From Pseudomonas farsensis (GTDB lineage: Bacteria > Pseudomonadota > Gammaproteobacteria > Pseudomonadales > Pseudomonadaceae): 64,000 nt of DNA. The translations under genes and the position numbers were made by a program. Below are positions 1-8,452 of the stretch, piece by piece (position 1 is the stretch's first letter; every line of letters starts with the position of its first letter). A model generated the notes under the pieces. It was given only the letters and a program-made list of their open reading frames with translations. It was not told the DNA's origin and searched no databases. The stretch is from contig NZ_JABWRF020000001.1 in NCBI RefSeq assembly GCF_014268805.2, positions 1,560,001-1,624,000 of the forward strand. Direction: 5' to 3'.

Positions 1-687
1 GCCCAGCACCTTGATCTGAAAGCCCAGAAAACTCTTGTGCAGCAGCACCCATACCGCCACCAATGCCAGCAGCACGAAGTACAGCCCCACATGCACGCGG
101 CCGTCTTCGAACAGCGCCGGCAGCCGGCTGGCATCACCGAACATCGCCGACTGCGGAAAACTGAAACCGTCCGGGTCTTTCAGCGGGCCGTGCACGAAGT
201 ACAGCAACAGGTTCAGGGCGATGTAGTTGAGCATGATGGTGGTGAGGATTTCATTGGCGTTGAAGTGGGTGCGCAGCCAGGCGGCCAGCGCCCCCCACAG
301 CGCCCCGGCCAAGGTGCCGGCCAGTAGCACCCACAGCAGCGCCCAGCGGCTGTCCCAGTCGATCAGTTGAATCGCCAGCGCGCTGCCGGCCAGGGCACCT
401 ATCAGTAATTGGCCTTCCGCGCCGATGTTCCAGATGCGCGCCTGATAGGCGACTGCCAGGCCCAGGGCGCAGAGCAGAATCGGCAGGGCCTTGAGCAGCA
501 GCTCGGACACGCCGTAAAGGTCGCTTATCGGCTCGATCAGCAGGGTATGCAAGGTTGCCAGCGGGGCATGCCCCAGGGCGCTGAACAGCAAGGCGCCGCT
601 GAACAGGGTCAGCAGCCCGGCCAGCAGCGGTGAGAGCAGCAGCATGGCGCGCGACTGCCGGGTACGGGGTTCGAGGGATAGCAACAT
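1..687 (-). CDS. ABC transporter permease, BmpA/nucleoside type (partial)
   Basis: Inner-membrane permease of a BmpA-dependent (simple sugar/nucleoside-type) importer. The frame starts with ATG at 687 and stays open to the window edge, so only the first 229 codons are seen. The product is very hydrophobic, with an N-terminal membrane segment after MLLSLEPRTRQSRAM. It contains the cytoplasmic coupling signature NIGAEGQLLIGAL and the stretch NEILTTIMLNYIAL, both characteristic of this permease family. It begins 12 bases after the stop of the ATPase gene, so the two are surely one transcript. The substrate cannot be read from the sequence. A second permease and the binding protein would be expected further left, outside the window. 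Confidence 0.85.
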   Translation of the reverse strand, partial: MLLSLEPRTRQSRAMLLLSPLLAGLLTLFSGALLFSALGHAPLATLHTLLIEPISDLYGVSELLLKALPILLCALGLAVAYQARIWNIGAEGQLLIGALAGSALAIQLIDWDSRWALLWVLLAGTLAGALWGALAAWLRTHFNANEILTTIMLNYIALNLLLYFVHGPLKDPDGFSFPQSAMFGDASRLPALFEDGRVHVGLYFVLLALVAVWVLLHKSFLGFQIKVLG

Positions 688-699
688 GGCAGGGTCTCG

Positions 700-2241
700 T
701 CAGGCAGCGTGATGCGCGGTATCGAATTGGCCGGCCATCCAGCCGCCGACCTCTACGGTGTGGGTCTGGGCGGTGGCCTTGAGCGGCGACAGGCGCCCGC
801 TGCACAGCGCGCCGATGCGGTCGCTGATCTGCAGCAGTTCGTCGAGGTCCTCGGAGACCACCAGAATGGCTGCGCCGGCATCGCGCAGGGCGATCAGTGC
901 CCGGTGGATCGCCGCTGCCGCGCCTACGTCCACGCCCCAGGTCGGGTGCGCCGCCACCAGCAGTTTTGGCTGTTGCAGGATTTCGCGGCCAAGGATGAAT
1001 TTCTGCAGGTTGCCCCCCGACAGGCTGCGGGCGCGGGCCTGGGTGTCCGGGGTCTTGACGGCGAAGCGCTGGATGATCTGCTCGGCCAGCGCCTGTACCT
1101 TACTGGCGCGGATCAAGCCACGTCTGACCAAGCCCTGCTCAAAGGCGGTGAGCAAGGCGTTGTCGGCAAGCGTCATGTCTGGCACCGCGCCATGGCCCAG
1201 GCGTTCGGCCGGAACAAAGGCAAGGCCCAGGGCGCGGCGCGCGTCGGGGTAAAGATGAGCCATCGGCTGGTTGTCCAGGGTAATGCGCTCGCGCTCGCCT
1301 GCCGGCAGCCGGGTTTCCCCGCTGAGCAGCGCCAGCAGCTCATCCTGGCCGTTGCCGGCCACTCCGGCGATACCGACGATTTCGCCGCTGCGCACTTCCA
1401 GGCGCAGATGCTCGAAGGAGGTACCGAACGGGTCCTTGCTACGCCAGGTCAGGTCGTCGACCCGCAGCCGGGGCAGCCCGCCGGCCCGTTTCGGGTAGCT
1501 GGCCTCAAGCCCCTCGGCATCGCCGACCATCAGCCGCGCCAGTTCCAGGTCGCTGCACTGGGCCGGCACGCAGGCGCCGGACACGCGCCCGCTGCGCAGC
1601 ACCGTGGCGCTGTGGCACAGGGCGCGCACCTCACCGAGCTTGTGGCTGATGAACAAGATGCTGCAGCCCTCGGCGGCCAGTGCCCGCAAGGTGACGAACA
1701 GCTCATCGACTTCAGGCGGGGTGAGCACCGAGGTGGGCTCATCGAGAATCAGCAGTTTGATGTCCTGCATCAGGCAGCGCACGATCTCGACCCGCTGGCG
1801 CTCGCCAATCGACAGGCTGTGCACCAGGCGCTGCGGCTCAAGGCCCATGCCGTAGCGCTGCGACACCTCGGCGATGCGCGGTGCCAGTTGCTGCGGGCTG
1901 CCGGCAGCTCGGCCTAGCGCCAGGGCGATGTTTTCGGCAACGGTGAGGGTTTCGAACAACGAAAAGTGCTGGAACACCATGCCGATACCGAGCTGGCGCG
2001 CCTGCGCCGGGTCGCGTATCTGCACCGGTTGGCCTTGCCAGAGCACCTGGCCGCTGTCTTGGGCGGTGACGCCATAAATGATTTTCATCAGCGTGCTTTT
2101 GCCGGCGCCGTTCTCACCGAGCAGGGCGTGAATTTCACCGGTGCCGATGCGCAAGTCGAGACGGTCGTTGGCCAGCGTGCCTGGATAGCGCTTGGTGATA
2201 GCGCGAAGCTCCAGACGCAGCGGCGAGGGGGATTCGGACAT
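700..2241 (-). CDS. ABC transporter ATP-binding protein, duplicated NBD (BmpA-type importer)
   Basis: A 513-residue protein with two fused nucleotide-binding domains, energising the adjacent permease. Domain 1 has a full Walker A (GENGAGKST, residues 42-50), the signature LSIGERQRVEI and Walker B LLILDEPTSVL. Domain 2 has a degenerate P-loop (GVAGNGQDEL), an intact signature LSGGNLQKF and a degenerate Walker B (VAAHPTWGVD). This asymmetry is normal for the COG3845 (YufO/RbsA-like) ATPases of purine-nucleoside or sugar importers. It is followed 12 bp later by the permease. Start ATG at 2241; the upstream gene is divergent, so the promoter should lie in 2242-2482. Family assignment is firm, substrate unknown. 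Confidence 0.9.
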   Translation of the reverse strand: MSESPSPLRLELRAITKRYPGTLANDRLDLRIGTGEIHALLGENGAGKSTLMKIIYGVTAQDSGQVLWQGQPVQIRDPAQARQLGIGMVFQHFSLFETLTVAENIALALGRAAGSPQQLAPRIAEVSQRYGMGLEPQRLVHSLSIGERQRVEIVRCLMQDIKLLILDEPTSVLTPPEVDELFVTLRALAAEGCSILFISHKLGEVRALCHSATVLRSGRVSGACVPAQCSDLELARLMVGDAEGLEASYPKRAGGLPRLRVDDLTWRSKDPFGTSFEHLRLEVRSGEIVGIAGVAGNGQDELLALLSGETRLPAGERERITLDNQPMAHLYPDARRALGLAFVPAERLGHGAVPDMTLADNALLTAFEQGLVRRGLIRASKVQALAEQIIQRFAVKTPDTQARARSLSGGNLQKFILGREILQQPKLLVAAHPTWGVDVGAAAAIHRALIALRDAGAAILVVSEDLDELLQISDRIGALCSGRLSPLKATAQTHTVEVGGWMAGQFDTAHHAA

Positions 2242-2482
2242 GGGCTGCTCGGGTGTGGGTGATGAGCAGGTTACAAAGCAAAAACATGGCCAAGTGGTCA
2301 GATAATTGCGCAGGGCCCGTGCTTGAAGGGCTGGGGCTGTTCAAGGTTGGGCCGCCGCGCGGTGCGATGGTGGTTCATGGGGCAGTGTCGGCGCCAAAGT
2401 GGGGCGCCTGTGCATCTGGAATGAACTGCGGCGCGGCTGGTTGAGTCGCATCCTTGAACCCTTCACTAAAAGGAAGTTGGCA

Positions 2483-2755
2483 ATGAAAGCGATGACTCGT
2501 TTGTTCACAGGCCTTGCGCTGGCCGGTGCCTTGGGTGCTTCAGCGGCGTGGGCTGACCAGCCCGGTGCGGACTGGAAGGTCAACAAGGACCAGGCAGAAG
2601 CTGCGCTCAAGGGCGCGGGCTACACGCAGATCACCAAGATTGAGGCCGATGATGGCCATTGGGAAGGCGAAGGCCTCAAGGCCGATGGCAAGCAGTATGA
2701 ATTCCAGGTAGATCCGCAGACCGGCAAGATCATCAAGGATCAGCTGGATAATTGA
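2483..2755 (+). CDS. PepSY domain-containing periplasmic protein
   Basis: A 90-residue secreted protein. I chose ATG 2483 because AAGGAAG lies 7-12 bases upstream and the product then begins with a clean signal peptide (MKAMTRLFTGLALAGALGAS, cleavage near AWA-DQ). The mature part has the PepSY pattern: an AEAALKGAGYTQITKIEAD helix-strand followed by a GHWEGEGLKADGKQYEFQVD hairpin and TGKIIK. PepSY domains are thought to bind or inhibit proteases or ligands in the envelope. The gene stands alone between a divergent ABC operon and an inverted REP pair. Exact role unknown. Confidence 0.85.
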   Translation: MKAMTRLFTGLALAGALGASAAWADQPGADWKVNKDQAEAALKGAGYTQITKIEADDGHWEGEGLKADGKQYEFQVDPQTGKIIKDQLDN

Positions 2756-2767
2756 TCTTCAAACGCG

Positions 2768-2882
2768 CTGTAGGAGCGGCCTTGTGTCGCGAAGGGCTGC
2801 GCAGCAGCCCCTAGATATCCGCCTTATGCAAGATCGCCGGGGCTGCTGCGCAGCCCCTCGCGACACAAGGCCGCTCCTACAG
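2768..2882. repeat. Inverted REP-type palindrome pair
   Basis: Two 44-base arms (2768-2811 and 2839-2882) are reverse complements with a single mismatch, separated by 27 bases. Each arm carries the P. putida-type REP word TGTAGGAGCGGCCTTGTG. Transcribed, they would form a long hairpin between the PepSY gene and the convergent carboxypeptidase gene, so the element may also act as a bidirectional transcription end. Confidence 0.85.
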
Positions 2883-2899
2883 CGGCGCTGCACACGCGC

Positions 2900-4126
2900 T
2901 TACTGCGCAAGCTCCCTGATCATCGCCACGCTCAGGTACAGCCGCGGGGCGACGCTTTTTATTTCCATGTATTCGTCATCGCCATGCAGCCCCGCACCGA
3001 CCACCCCCAGGGTTTCCAGCACCGCAGGCTTGGCGCTGCCCGGCACATAGGCGTAGCCGGCATCGGTGCCAAAGCGCATGGCAATCGGCTCCAGGCGCTG
3101 GTCGATCTTGCCGTAGAGCTGCTGCGCGGTCTTGGCCAACTGCGCCGACCCTTCATTTTTAGCCAGCGGTGGCCGGCCCTTTTCCAGCGTGACGGTGGCT
3201 TGCGTATCGGGCACCAGGCCCTTCTTGATGATGCGCTGGGCATCGGCCTCGACCCGCGCGCTTTCGCTAAGGTCGCTGTAGCGCATGTCGGCCTCGGCGC
3301 TGGCCAGGGCAGGGATGATATTGGCTTTTTCCCCCGCCTTGGCCAGGGTCCAGTTGACCGTGGTACCTTTGCTCTTGTCACCCAGCGCGTTCAGTTGCAG
3401 CAACTGGTGCGAAAGCTCGACCAGCGCATTGCGGCCTTCGTCGGGGGCGGAGCCTGCGTGGGATGCGCGGCCTTTAACCTCGAGTTTCAGCCGGTTGATG
3501 CCGTTGGTGGCGACAGTCACGGCGTCTTTGTCAGGCGGCTCGTAGGAGAAAACGTAATCATGCTTGCGGGCCAGCTCGGCGATGATCTGCCGGGAGCCTG
3601 CCGAGCCCATTTCTTCATCTGGGTTGAACAGCACGGTCAAGGTCCGGTAACCCTTGAACTGCTGGTCCTGGAGCAGCTTCACCGCGTGCAGGATCATCGC
3701 CACACCGCCCTTGGCATCAGCCACACCTGGGCCGTAGGCGCGGTCGCCGTCAATACGGAACGGCCGCTTGGCGGCAGTGCCAGGCCCGAACACCGTGTCG
3801 TAGTGCACCATCAGCAGGAAATCCTTGCTGCCGGTACCTTTGAACGTGCCGACGATGTTGTCGCCCACCGACGGCTTGGCCGGGTGGGTCTGCACCTGGG
3901 CGCCTAGCGCCTTGAGGCGCTTGACCAGTTCGGCGCTGACCTGGCTGATGCCGGCTTCGGTGCCGGTGCCGGTATCCACCGAAACCAGGGCTTTGAGGGT
4001 GTCGAGGTAGTGCTGCTGTTCAGCCTGGGCCTGCTTGAGCAGCTCTTGTGGCGAGGGCTCGGCGGCCTGGGTGCTGGCGCAGGCCAGGGTCAGGGCAATG
4101 GCAAGGGAAGGGCGGAGCAAATGCAT
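2900..4126 (-). CDS. Glutamate carboxypeptidase-like M20 metallopeptidase
   Basis: A 408-residue secreted M20-family peptidase resembling carboxypeptidase G2, which removes C-terminal glutamate from folates and peptides. A signal peptide ends near residue 22 (ACASTQA-AEPS). Expected dinuclear zinc residues are visible: H108 and D110 in VHYDTV, D137 in GVADAKGG, and the catalytic/ligand pair E171-E172 in PDEEMGS. Length fits the family. It is divergent from a LysR regulator, a common layout in which the regulator controls its neighbour. Substrate specificity is inferred only from similarity to carboxypeptidase G2. Confidence 0.88.
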   Translation of the reverse strand: MHLLRPSLAIALTLACASTQAAEPSPQELLKQAQAEQQHYLDTLKALVSVDTGTGTEAGISQVSAELVKRLKALGAQVQTHPAKPSVGDNIVGTFKGTGSKDFLLMVHYDTVFGPGTAAKRPFRIDGDRAYGPGVADAKGGVAMILHAVKLLQDQQFKGYRTLTVLFNPDEEMGSAGSRQIIAELARKHDYVFSYEPPDKDAVTVATNGINRLKLEVKGRASHAGSAPDEGRNALVELSHQLLQLNALGDKSKGTTVNWTLAKAGEKANIIPALASAEADMRYSDLSESARVEADAQRIIKKGLVPDTQATVTLEKGRPPLAKNEGSAQLAKTAQQLYGKIDQRLEPIAMRFGTDAGYAYVPGSAKPAVLETLGVVGAGLHGDDEYMEIKSVAPRLYLSVAMIRELAQ

Positions 4127-4241
4127 GGGCAGGGCCTCGTTCCATGATGAATTTCAAAGTCATGAACACTCAAGCGTAGACCTTGTGCGGCATATCCCTC
4201 AGCATCGCTGCCATGAATATCAACGGGTTGTGAGCCCCTTC

Positions 4242-5165
4242 ATGAAAAAACTCGTGCGTATGGACGATTTGCAGGTGTTCGTCTGCACCGTCGACAGCGG
4301 CAGTTTCTCCGCCGCTGCACGTCAGCTGGATATCTCCCCGGCCCTTGCCAGCGCCGCTGTGCAGCGCCTTGAGCGCAGCCTCGGGATCCGCCTGCTGGTG
4401 CGTTCCACCCGGCGCCTGCGCCTGTCCGATGAAGGCCTGCGCTACCTGCCCCATGCGCGCCAGGTGCTGGCGGCGCTGGTGGACGGCGAGGTAGCGCTGG
4501 AGCAGGGCCGTGGCGAAATCACCGGCCCCTTGCGCCTGTCGACCTCATCGGACCTTGGGCGCAACACCTTGCTGCCGTGGCTTGACCAGTTCCAGGCCGA
4601 GCACCCCGGCATCACGCTGGAACTGCGCCTGAGTGACCAGGTGGCCGACCTGTTCGGGGACCGCCTCGATGCCAGCATCCGCTATGGCCAGATGGCCGAT
4701 TCAAGCCTGGTGGCACTGCCGCTGGCACCGGACAACCGTCGCACGCTGTGCGCAGCGCCTGCCTATATCGCCCGGCACGGCGCCCCGCGCACGCCGCAGG
4801 AACTGGCCGGGCACAACTGCCTGCGCTATGTGATGGGCGAGCAGACTTACGAGCGTTGGGGGTTCATTACCCCGCAGGGGCTACAGACCGTGGCGGTGAC
4901 CGGCGACCGGGTCAGTGACGATGCCGATGTGGTGCGACGCTGGGCCGTGGCTGGGCTGGGGGTTGTCTACAAGTCGCGGTTGGATGTGTATGAAGACCTG
5001 CGCACCGGGCGCCTGGTGGAACTGTTCCCGCAAGGCTACGGGCTGCCAGCGCCGTTGCACCTGGTGTGCGTGCATCGCCAGGCGTTGACCCCGGCGTTGC
5101 AGGCGTTGCGGGCGTTTCTGCAAGCCCGGTTCGCCCAGCTTCAACCACTGCCGGGCGCCCCGTAG
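4242..5165 (+). CDS. LysR-family transcriptional regulator
   Basis: About 307 residues from ATG 4242; the more typical LysR start MDDLQVFV lies six codons in, at 4260, and could be the true start. The N-terminal winged helix reads DLQVFVCTVDSGSFSAAARQ through GIRLLVRSTRRLRLSDEG. The C-terminal periplasmic-binding-like effector domain includes LRYVMGEQTYERW. It belongs to the AaeR/CrgA-like group of LysR proteins. It is transcribed divergently from the M20 carboxypeptidase (115 bp between starts), which is its most likely target. Confidence 0.88.
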   Translation: MKKLVRMDDLQVFVCTVDSGSFSAAARQLDISPALASAAVQRLERSLGIRLLVRSTRRLRLSDEGLRYLPHARQVLAALVDGEVALEQGRGEITGPLRLSTSSDLGRNTLLPWLDQFQAEHPGITLELRLSDQVADLFGDRLDASIRYGQMADSSLVALPLAPDNRRTLCAAPAYIARHGAPRTPQELAGHNCLRYVMGEQTYERWGFITPQGLQTVAVTGDRVSDDADVVRRWAVAGLGVVYKSRLDVYEDLRTGRLVELFPQGYGLPAPLHLVCVHRQALTPALQALRAFLQARFAQLQPLPGAP

Positions 5166-5172
5166 CCGCCGT

Positions 5173-6183
5173 TTAGAACCCTTCGAGGACGATTTTGCCG
5201 CGAGCCTTGCCGCTTTCGATCAAGGCATGGGCGCGGCGCAGATTGGCGGCGTTGATTTCGCCAAAGTGCTCACCCAAGGTGGTTCGCAGCACGCCACCCT
5301 CGATAAGCCCGGCAACCCGCTCCAGCAATTGGTGCTGCTTGATCATGTCGTCGGTCTGGTACAGCGAGCGGGTGAACATCAACTCCCAGTGCAGCGACAG
5401 CGATTTGCGCTTGAGCGGCACCACATCGAGGCTGGCGGGGTCGTCGATCAGCGCCAGCCGGCCTTGGGGGCGCAGTGCGTCGATCAACTGGGCAAAATGC
5501 CGGTCGGTGTGGGTCAGGCTGATCACCAGGTCCACCTCGCCGACACCCGCAGCCTGCAACTGCTCGCCCAGGGGTTGGCTATGGTCGATGACATGATGGG
5601 CGCCAAGCTCGCGCACCCAGCTTTGGGTTTCTGGGCGCGACGCGGTGCCGATGACGGTGAGGCGGGTCAGTTTGCGCGCCAGTTGCACAAGCATCGAGCC
5701 CACACCCCCTGCGGCGCCGACGATCAGCAGGCTTTGCCCCTCGCCACCCCCTTCGGCAACGCCCAGGCGGTCGAACAGCAGCTCCCAGGCGGTGATGGAG
5801 GTCAGCGGCAGCGCAGCGGCGCTGGCGTCGTCGAGGCTGCGTGGTTTGTGCCCGACAATGCGTTCATCCACCAGGTGCAGCTCGCTGTAGCTGCCTGGGC
5901 GGTCGATGGCGCCGGCGTAGAACACCTCATCGCCTGGCTGGAACAGGCTGACCTGGTCGCCAACTGCGCGCACCACGCCCACGGCGTCCCAACCCAGCAC
6001 TTTCGGCGCTGCTGTGCTGCCGCTGCCGGCCCGGACCTTGGTGTCGACTGGGTTGACTGCAATGGCGCGCACTTGCACCAGCAAATCCCGCGGCCCTGGG
6101 GTTGGGTCGGGCAAGTCGGTTTGGTAGAGGGCGGCAGGGTCGTCGATGGGCAGGCCGTGCTCGGTGAAGACAATCGCTTTCAT
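5173..6183 (-). CDS. Zinc-type alcohol dehydrogenase/quinone oxidoreductase family protein
   Basis: A 336-residue medium-chain dehydrogenase/reductase (COG0604, TIGR02817-like). The GroES-like N-terminus has the NPVDTKVRAG motif typical of NADPH quinone oxidoreductases, which lack catalytic zinc. The Rossmann motif is GAAGGVGSMLVQLA. Predicted role is NADPH-dependent reduction of quinones or enones in the cytosol. It is convergent with the LysR gene, with only 7 bases between stops. Start ATG 6183. Confidence 0.88.
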   Translation of the reverse strand: MKAIVFTEHGLPIDDPAALYQTDLPDPTPGPRDLLVQVRAIAVNPVDTKVRAGSGSTAAPKVLGWDAVGVVRAVGDQVSLFQPGDEVFYAGAIDRPGSYSELHLVDERIVGHKPRSLDDASAAALPLTSITAWELLFDRLGVAEGGGEGQSLLIVGAAGGVGSMLVQLARKLTRLTVIGTASRPETQSWVRELGAHHVIDHSQPLGEQLQAAGVGEVDLVISLTHTDRHFAQLIDALRPQGRLALIDDPASLDVVPLKRKSLSLHWELMFTRSLYQTDDMIKQHQLLERVAGLIEGGVLRTTLGEHFGEINAANLRRAHALIESGKARGKIVLEGF

Positions 6184-6291
6184 GGTGAAGGTTCCTCGGT
6201 AGGGATGGAGAAACCTTAGCCGTGTGGGGGCACGGGTAAAACAGGGTAATCAGCGCAAGAGTTTCGCCGATTCATTGAAAATGCCGACCAA

Positions 6292-6319
6292 CCCCATCGC
6301 CGCTCAGCCGGCGATGGGG
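6292..6319 (-). terminator. Hairpin terminator after the DUF2388 gene
   Basis: A perfect 11-bp stem (CCCCATCGCCG / CGGCGATGGGG) with a six-base loop lies 9 bases beyond the stop of the minus-strand DUF2388 gene. There is no clear U-run, so termination strength is uncertain. Confidence 0.5.
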
Positions 6320-6328
6320 TGGTGGGTT

Positions 6329-6646
6329 TCACTGGGGTGCCAGCGGGTCGTCCTGCGACAGCAGTGCCCGGGCCAGTTCTTCGTCGCTGACTTGCATGCC
6401 AGGGTTGTCCTGGCGGGCCTGTTGCAGCGCGGACTCCAGATAGACACCACGGATGGCACCGCCACTGGCGACAAAGGCGCTGAGCTCGTCACGGGCAGGG
6501 ATGACCCGTTTGTCGTCCTTGAAGGTCGAATACAGCGAAGCGGAAACCCCGGCCGACGTGGCGACATCACCAGCATCGACGCGGGCGAGGGCGGCGCCGG
6601 CAGGGAGCAGGAGCAGCAACGAGGGGACGAGCAGTAAGTGGCGCAT
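6329..6646 (-). CDS. DUF2388 domain-containing protein
   Basis: A 105-residue secreted protein. The signal peptide is MRHLLLVPSLLLLLPAGAAL, cleaved near ALA-RV. The mature part has the DUF2388 signature: SAGVSASLYSTFKDDK followed by ARDELSAFVASGGAIRGVYLE. This family is almost confined to Pseudomonas and often occurs as tandem paralogues; here there is one copy. GGAGG lies 7-11 bases before the ATG at 6646. Function is unknown. Confidence 0.88.
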   Translation of the reverse strand: MRHLLLVPSLLLLLPAGAALARVDAGDVATSAGVSASLYSTFKDDKRVIPARDELSAFVASGGAIRGVYLESALQQARQDNPGMQVSDEELARALLSQDDPLAPQ

Positions 6647-6762
6647 GGGTAAACCTCCGGTTGGGTGAAGCCAGGGGAACTACTGCACGAGATTTGAGCA
6701 GTGCGCGCGGGGCGGAGTTCCATCGCTGTGCCGGGTGGCGGCAGACCGCGCTGGCAGCGCAA

Positions 6763-6785
6763 CCGGGCTGCAGGGTGCAGCCCGG
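6763..6785 (-). terminator. Hairpin terminator after xthA
   Basis: A 10-bp perfect stem (CCGGGCTGCA / TGCAGCCCGG) with a GGG loop lies about 9 bases beyond the xthA stop on the minus strand. Confidence 0.5.
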
Positions 6786-6793
6786 CCCGAGGT

Positions 6794-7606
6794 TCAGTCT
6801 AGCTGCAGCCAGATCGGCGCGTGGTCCGATGGCTTTTCCATGCCGCGCAGTTCGTAGTCGATGCCTGCTGCGCGCACCCGTGGCAGCAGCCCTTGCGAGG
6901 CCATGATCAGGTCGATGCGCAGGCCGCGCTTGGGCTCATCCTCGAAGCCACGGCTGCGGTAGTCGAACCAGCTGAAGCGGTCGGCGACCTCCGGGTGCAA
7001 GTGGCGGAAGCTGTCCACCAGGCCCCAGGCTTTCAGGCGCTCCATCCATTCGCGCTCTTCAGGCAAGAAGCTGCATTTGCCAGTCTTCAGCCAGCGCTTG
7101 GCGTTATCGGCGCCAATGCCGATGTCGCAGTCTTGCGGCGAGATGTTCACATCGCCCATCACCAGCAGTGGCTGGTCGTTGCTGAAGCGGGTTTCAAGCA
7201 GGGTTTGCAGATCGCTGTAGAAACGCTGCTTGGCCGGGAACTTGGTGGGGTGGTCGCGGCTTTCGCCCTGCGGGAAGTAGCCGTTCATCACGGTGATCGG
7301 GGTGCCGTTGGCATCGGCGAAGGTGCCCCAGATGAACCGCCGCTGGGCGTGTTCTTCATCGCTGGCGAAGCCTTTGTGCAGCTCCAGCGGGGCGTTGCGC
7401 GACAGCAGTGCGACGCCGTAATGGCCCTTCTGGCCGTGGTAGTGTACGTGATAGCCGAGCGCCTCGACGTCTGCCAGCGGGAACTGCTCGTCGCTGACCT
7501 TGGTTTCCTGCAGGCCAATCACGTCTGGCTGATGCTTTTCGATCAGTGCCGCCAGCTGGTGCGGGCGGGCGCGCAGGCCGTTGATGTTGAACGAGACGAC
7601 TTTCAT
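6794..7606 (-). CDS. xthA: Exodeoxyribonuclease III
   Basis: AP endonuclease and 3'-5' exonuclease of base excision repair. I chose ATG 7606, giving 270 residues and the canonical start [15 protein letters not shown]; a longer in-frame extension upstream has no family match. Conserved catalytic motifs of the ExoIII/APE fold are present: LQETKV (metal-binding Glu), [15 protein letters not shown] (Asp/Asn), WFDYRSRGF and a terminal SDHAPIW (Asp-His pair). It is divergent from a GNAT gene. Confidence 0.95.
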   Translation of the reverse strand: MKVVSFNINGLRARPHQLAALIEKHQPDVIGLQETKVSDEQFPLADVEALGYHVHYHGQKGHYGVALLSRNAPLELHKGFASDEEHAQRRFIWGTFADANGTPITVMNGYFPQGESRDHPTKFPAKQRFYSDLQTLLETRFSNDQPLLVMGDVNISPQDCDIGIGADNAKRWLKTGKCSFLPEEREWMERLKAWGLVDSFRHLHPEVADRFSWFDYRSRGFEDEPKRGLRIDLIMASQGLLPRVRAAGIDYELRGMEKPSDHAPIWLQLD

Positions 7607-7767
7607 GGAAAGGCAATCCTGGTAAAAGCCGCCGATGCTAGCCGACATCGGCGCCTGCGGCCAGCGTGGCGGGCGCAGGCGGGCGCTGCTAACGTGCTCA
7701 AAGAGGTGAACCAAGCAGGGTCTTGCACCTCCAAGGGACACACGCCATTCCAGGAGGATAGCCCGCA

Positions 7768-8409
7768 ATGCCCCAAGCCCCTGCCCGTATCTGCATGCTC
7801 GACGAGGGCTACGCCCGCGAAGCGCGCTCGTTGCTGTACCACGCTTACCGGCATGAGCCCACTTATGCCTGGCTGTTCGAGGGCCAGCGCCCCGGGTTCG
7901 AACGGCGCTTGCGGGTGGTCATCCGCGAATGGCTGCGCCAGCATTTCTATTTGCAGTTGCCGGCCATCGGCCTGCTGGTCGACGACCGCCTGGTGGGCGT
8001 CGCGCTGATCGTGCCGCCGCAGCGCAGGCTGGGTGTTGCCGACAGCTGGGCCTGGCGCCTGCGCATGATGCTGGGCACCGGCCTGCGCTGCACGCGGCGC
8101 TATCTGGATTACCAGGCGGCACTGGCCAGTTGCCTGCCGGCTGAGCAGGTGCACATGCTGCCGCTGCTGGGTGTGCACCCGCAGTTTCAGGGCCAGCATT
8201 ACGGTGAGCAACTGTTGCAGGCCGTTCACAACTGGTGCGCCGAAGACCCCGGCACCCAAGGGGTGGTGCTGGATACCGGCAATGCCCATTACCTGGGCTT
8301 CTACGAGCGCCAGGGCTATGAAGAGATCGGCGAAATTGCTGTGGGGCCTATTCGCGAGCGGGTGTTTTTTCACCCCAACCCGGCCTATGCCGCGGCGACG
8401 ATAGTGTGA
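7768..8409 (+). CDS. GNAT-family N-acetyltransferase
   Basis: A 213-residue protein with the GNAT fold. The acetyl-CoA-binding motif appears as [18 protein letters not shown], followed by [20 protein letters not shown], the usual strand-helix of the C-terminal half. AGGAGG sits 8-13 bases before ATG 7768. The acceptor substrate cannot be predicted. It stands upstream of tamA, separated by 43 bases, and may be cotranscribed with it. Confidence 0.88.
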   Translation: MPQAPARICMLDEGYAREARSLLYHAYRHEPTYAWLFEGQRPGFERRLRVVIREWLRQHFYLQLPAIGLLVDDRLVGVALIVPPQRRLGVADSWAWRLRMMLGTGLRCTRRYLDYQAALASCLPAEQVHMLPLLGVHPQFQGQHYGEQLLQAVHNWCAEDPGTQGVVLDTGNAHYLGFYERQGYEEIGEIAVGPIRERVFFHPNPAYAAATIV

Positions 8410-8452
8410 CTGAAATCTCCGGCGGCGCCTTTGCCCGCCTCGCTCTGGTAGC

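Noticed and set aside
709..1917. Plus-strand frame opposite the ABC ATPase gene
   Set aside because: Antisense shadow of a gene with intact Walker and signature motifs.
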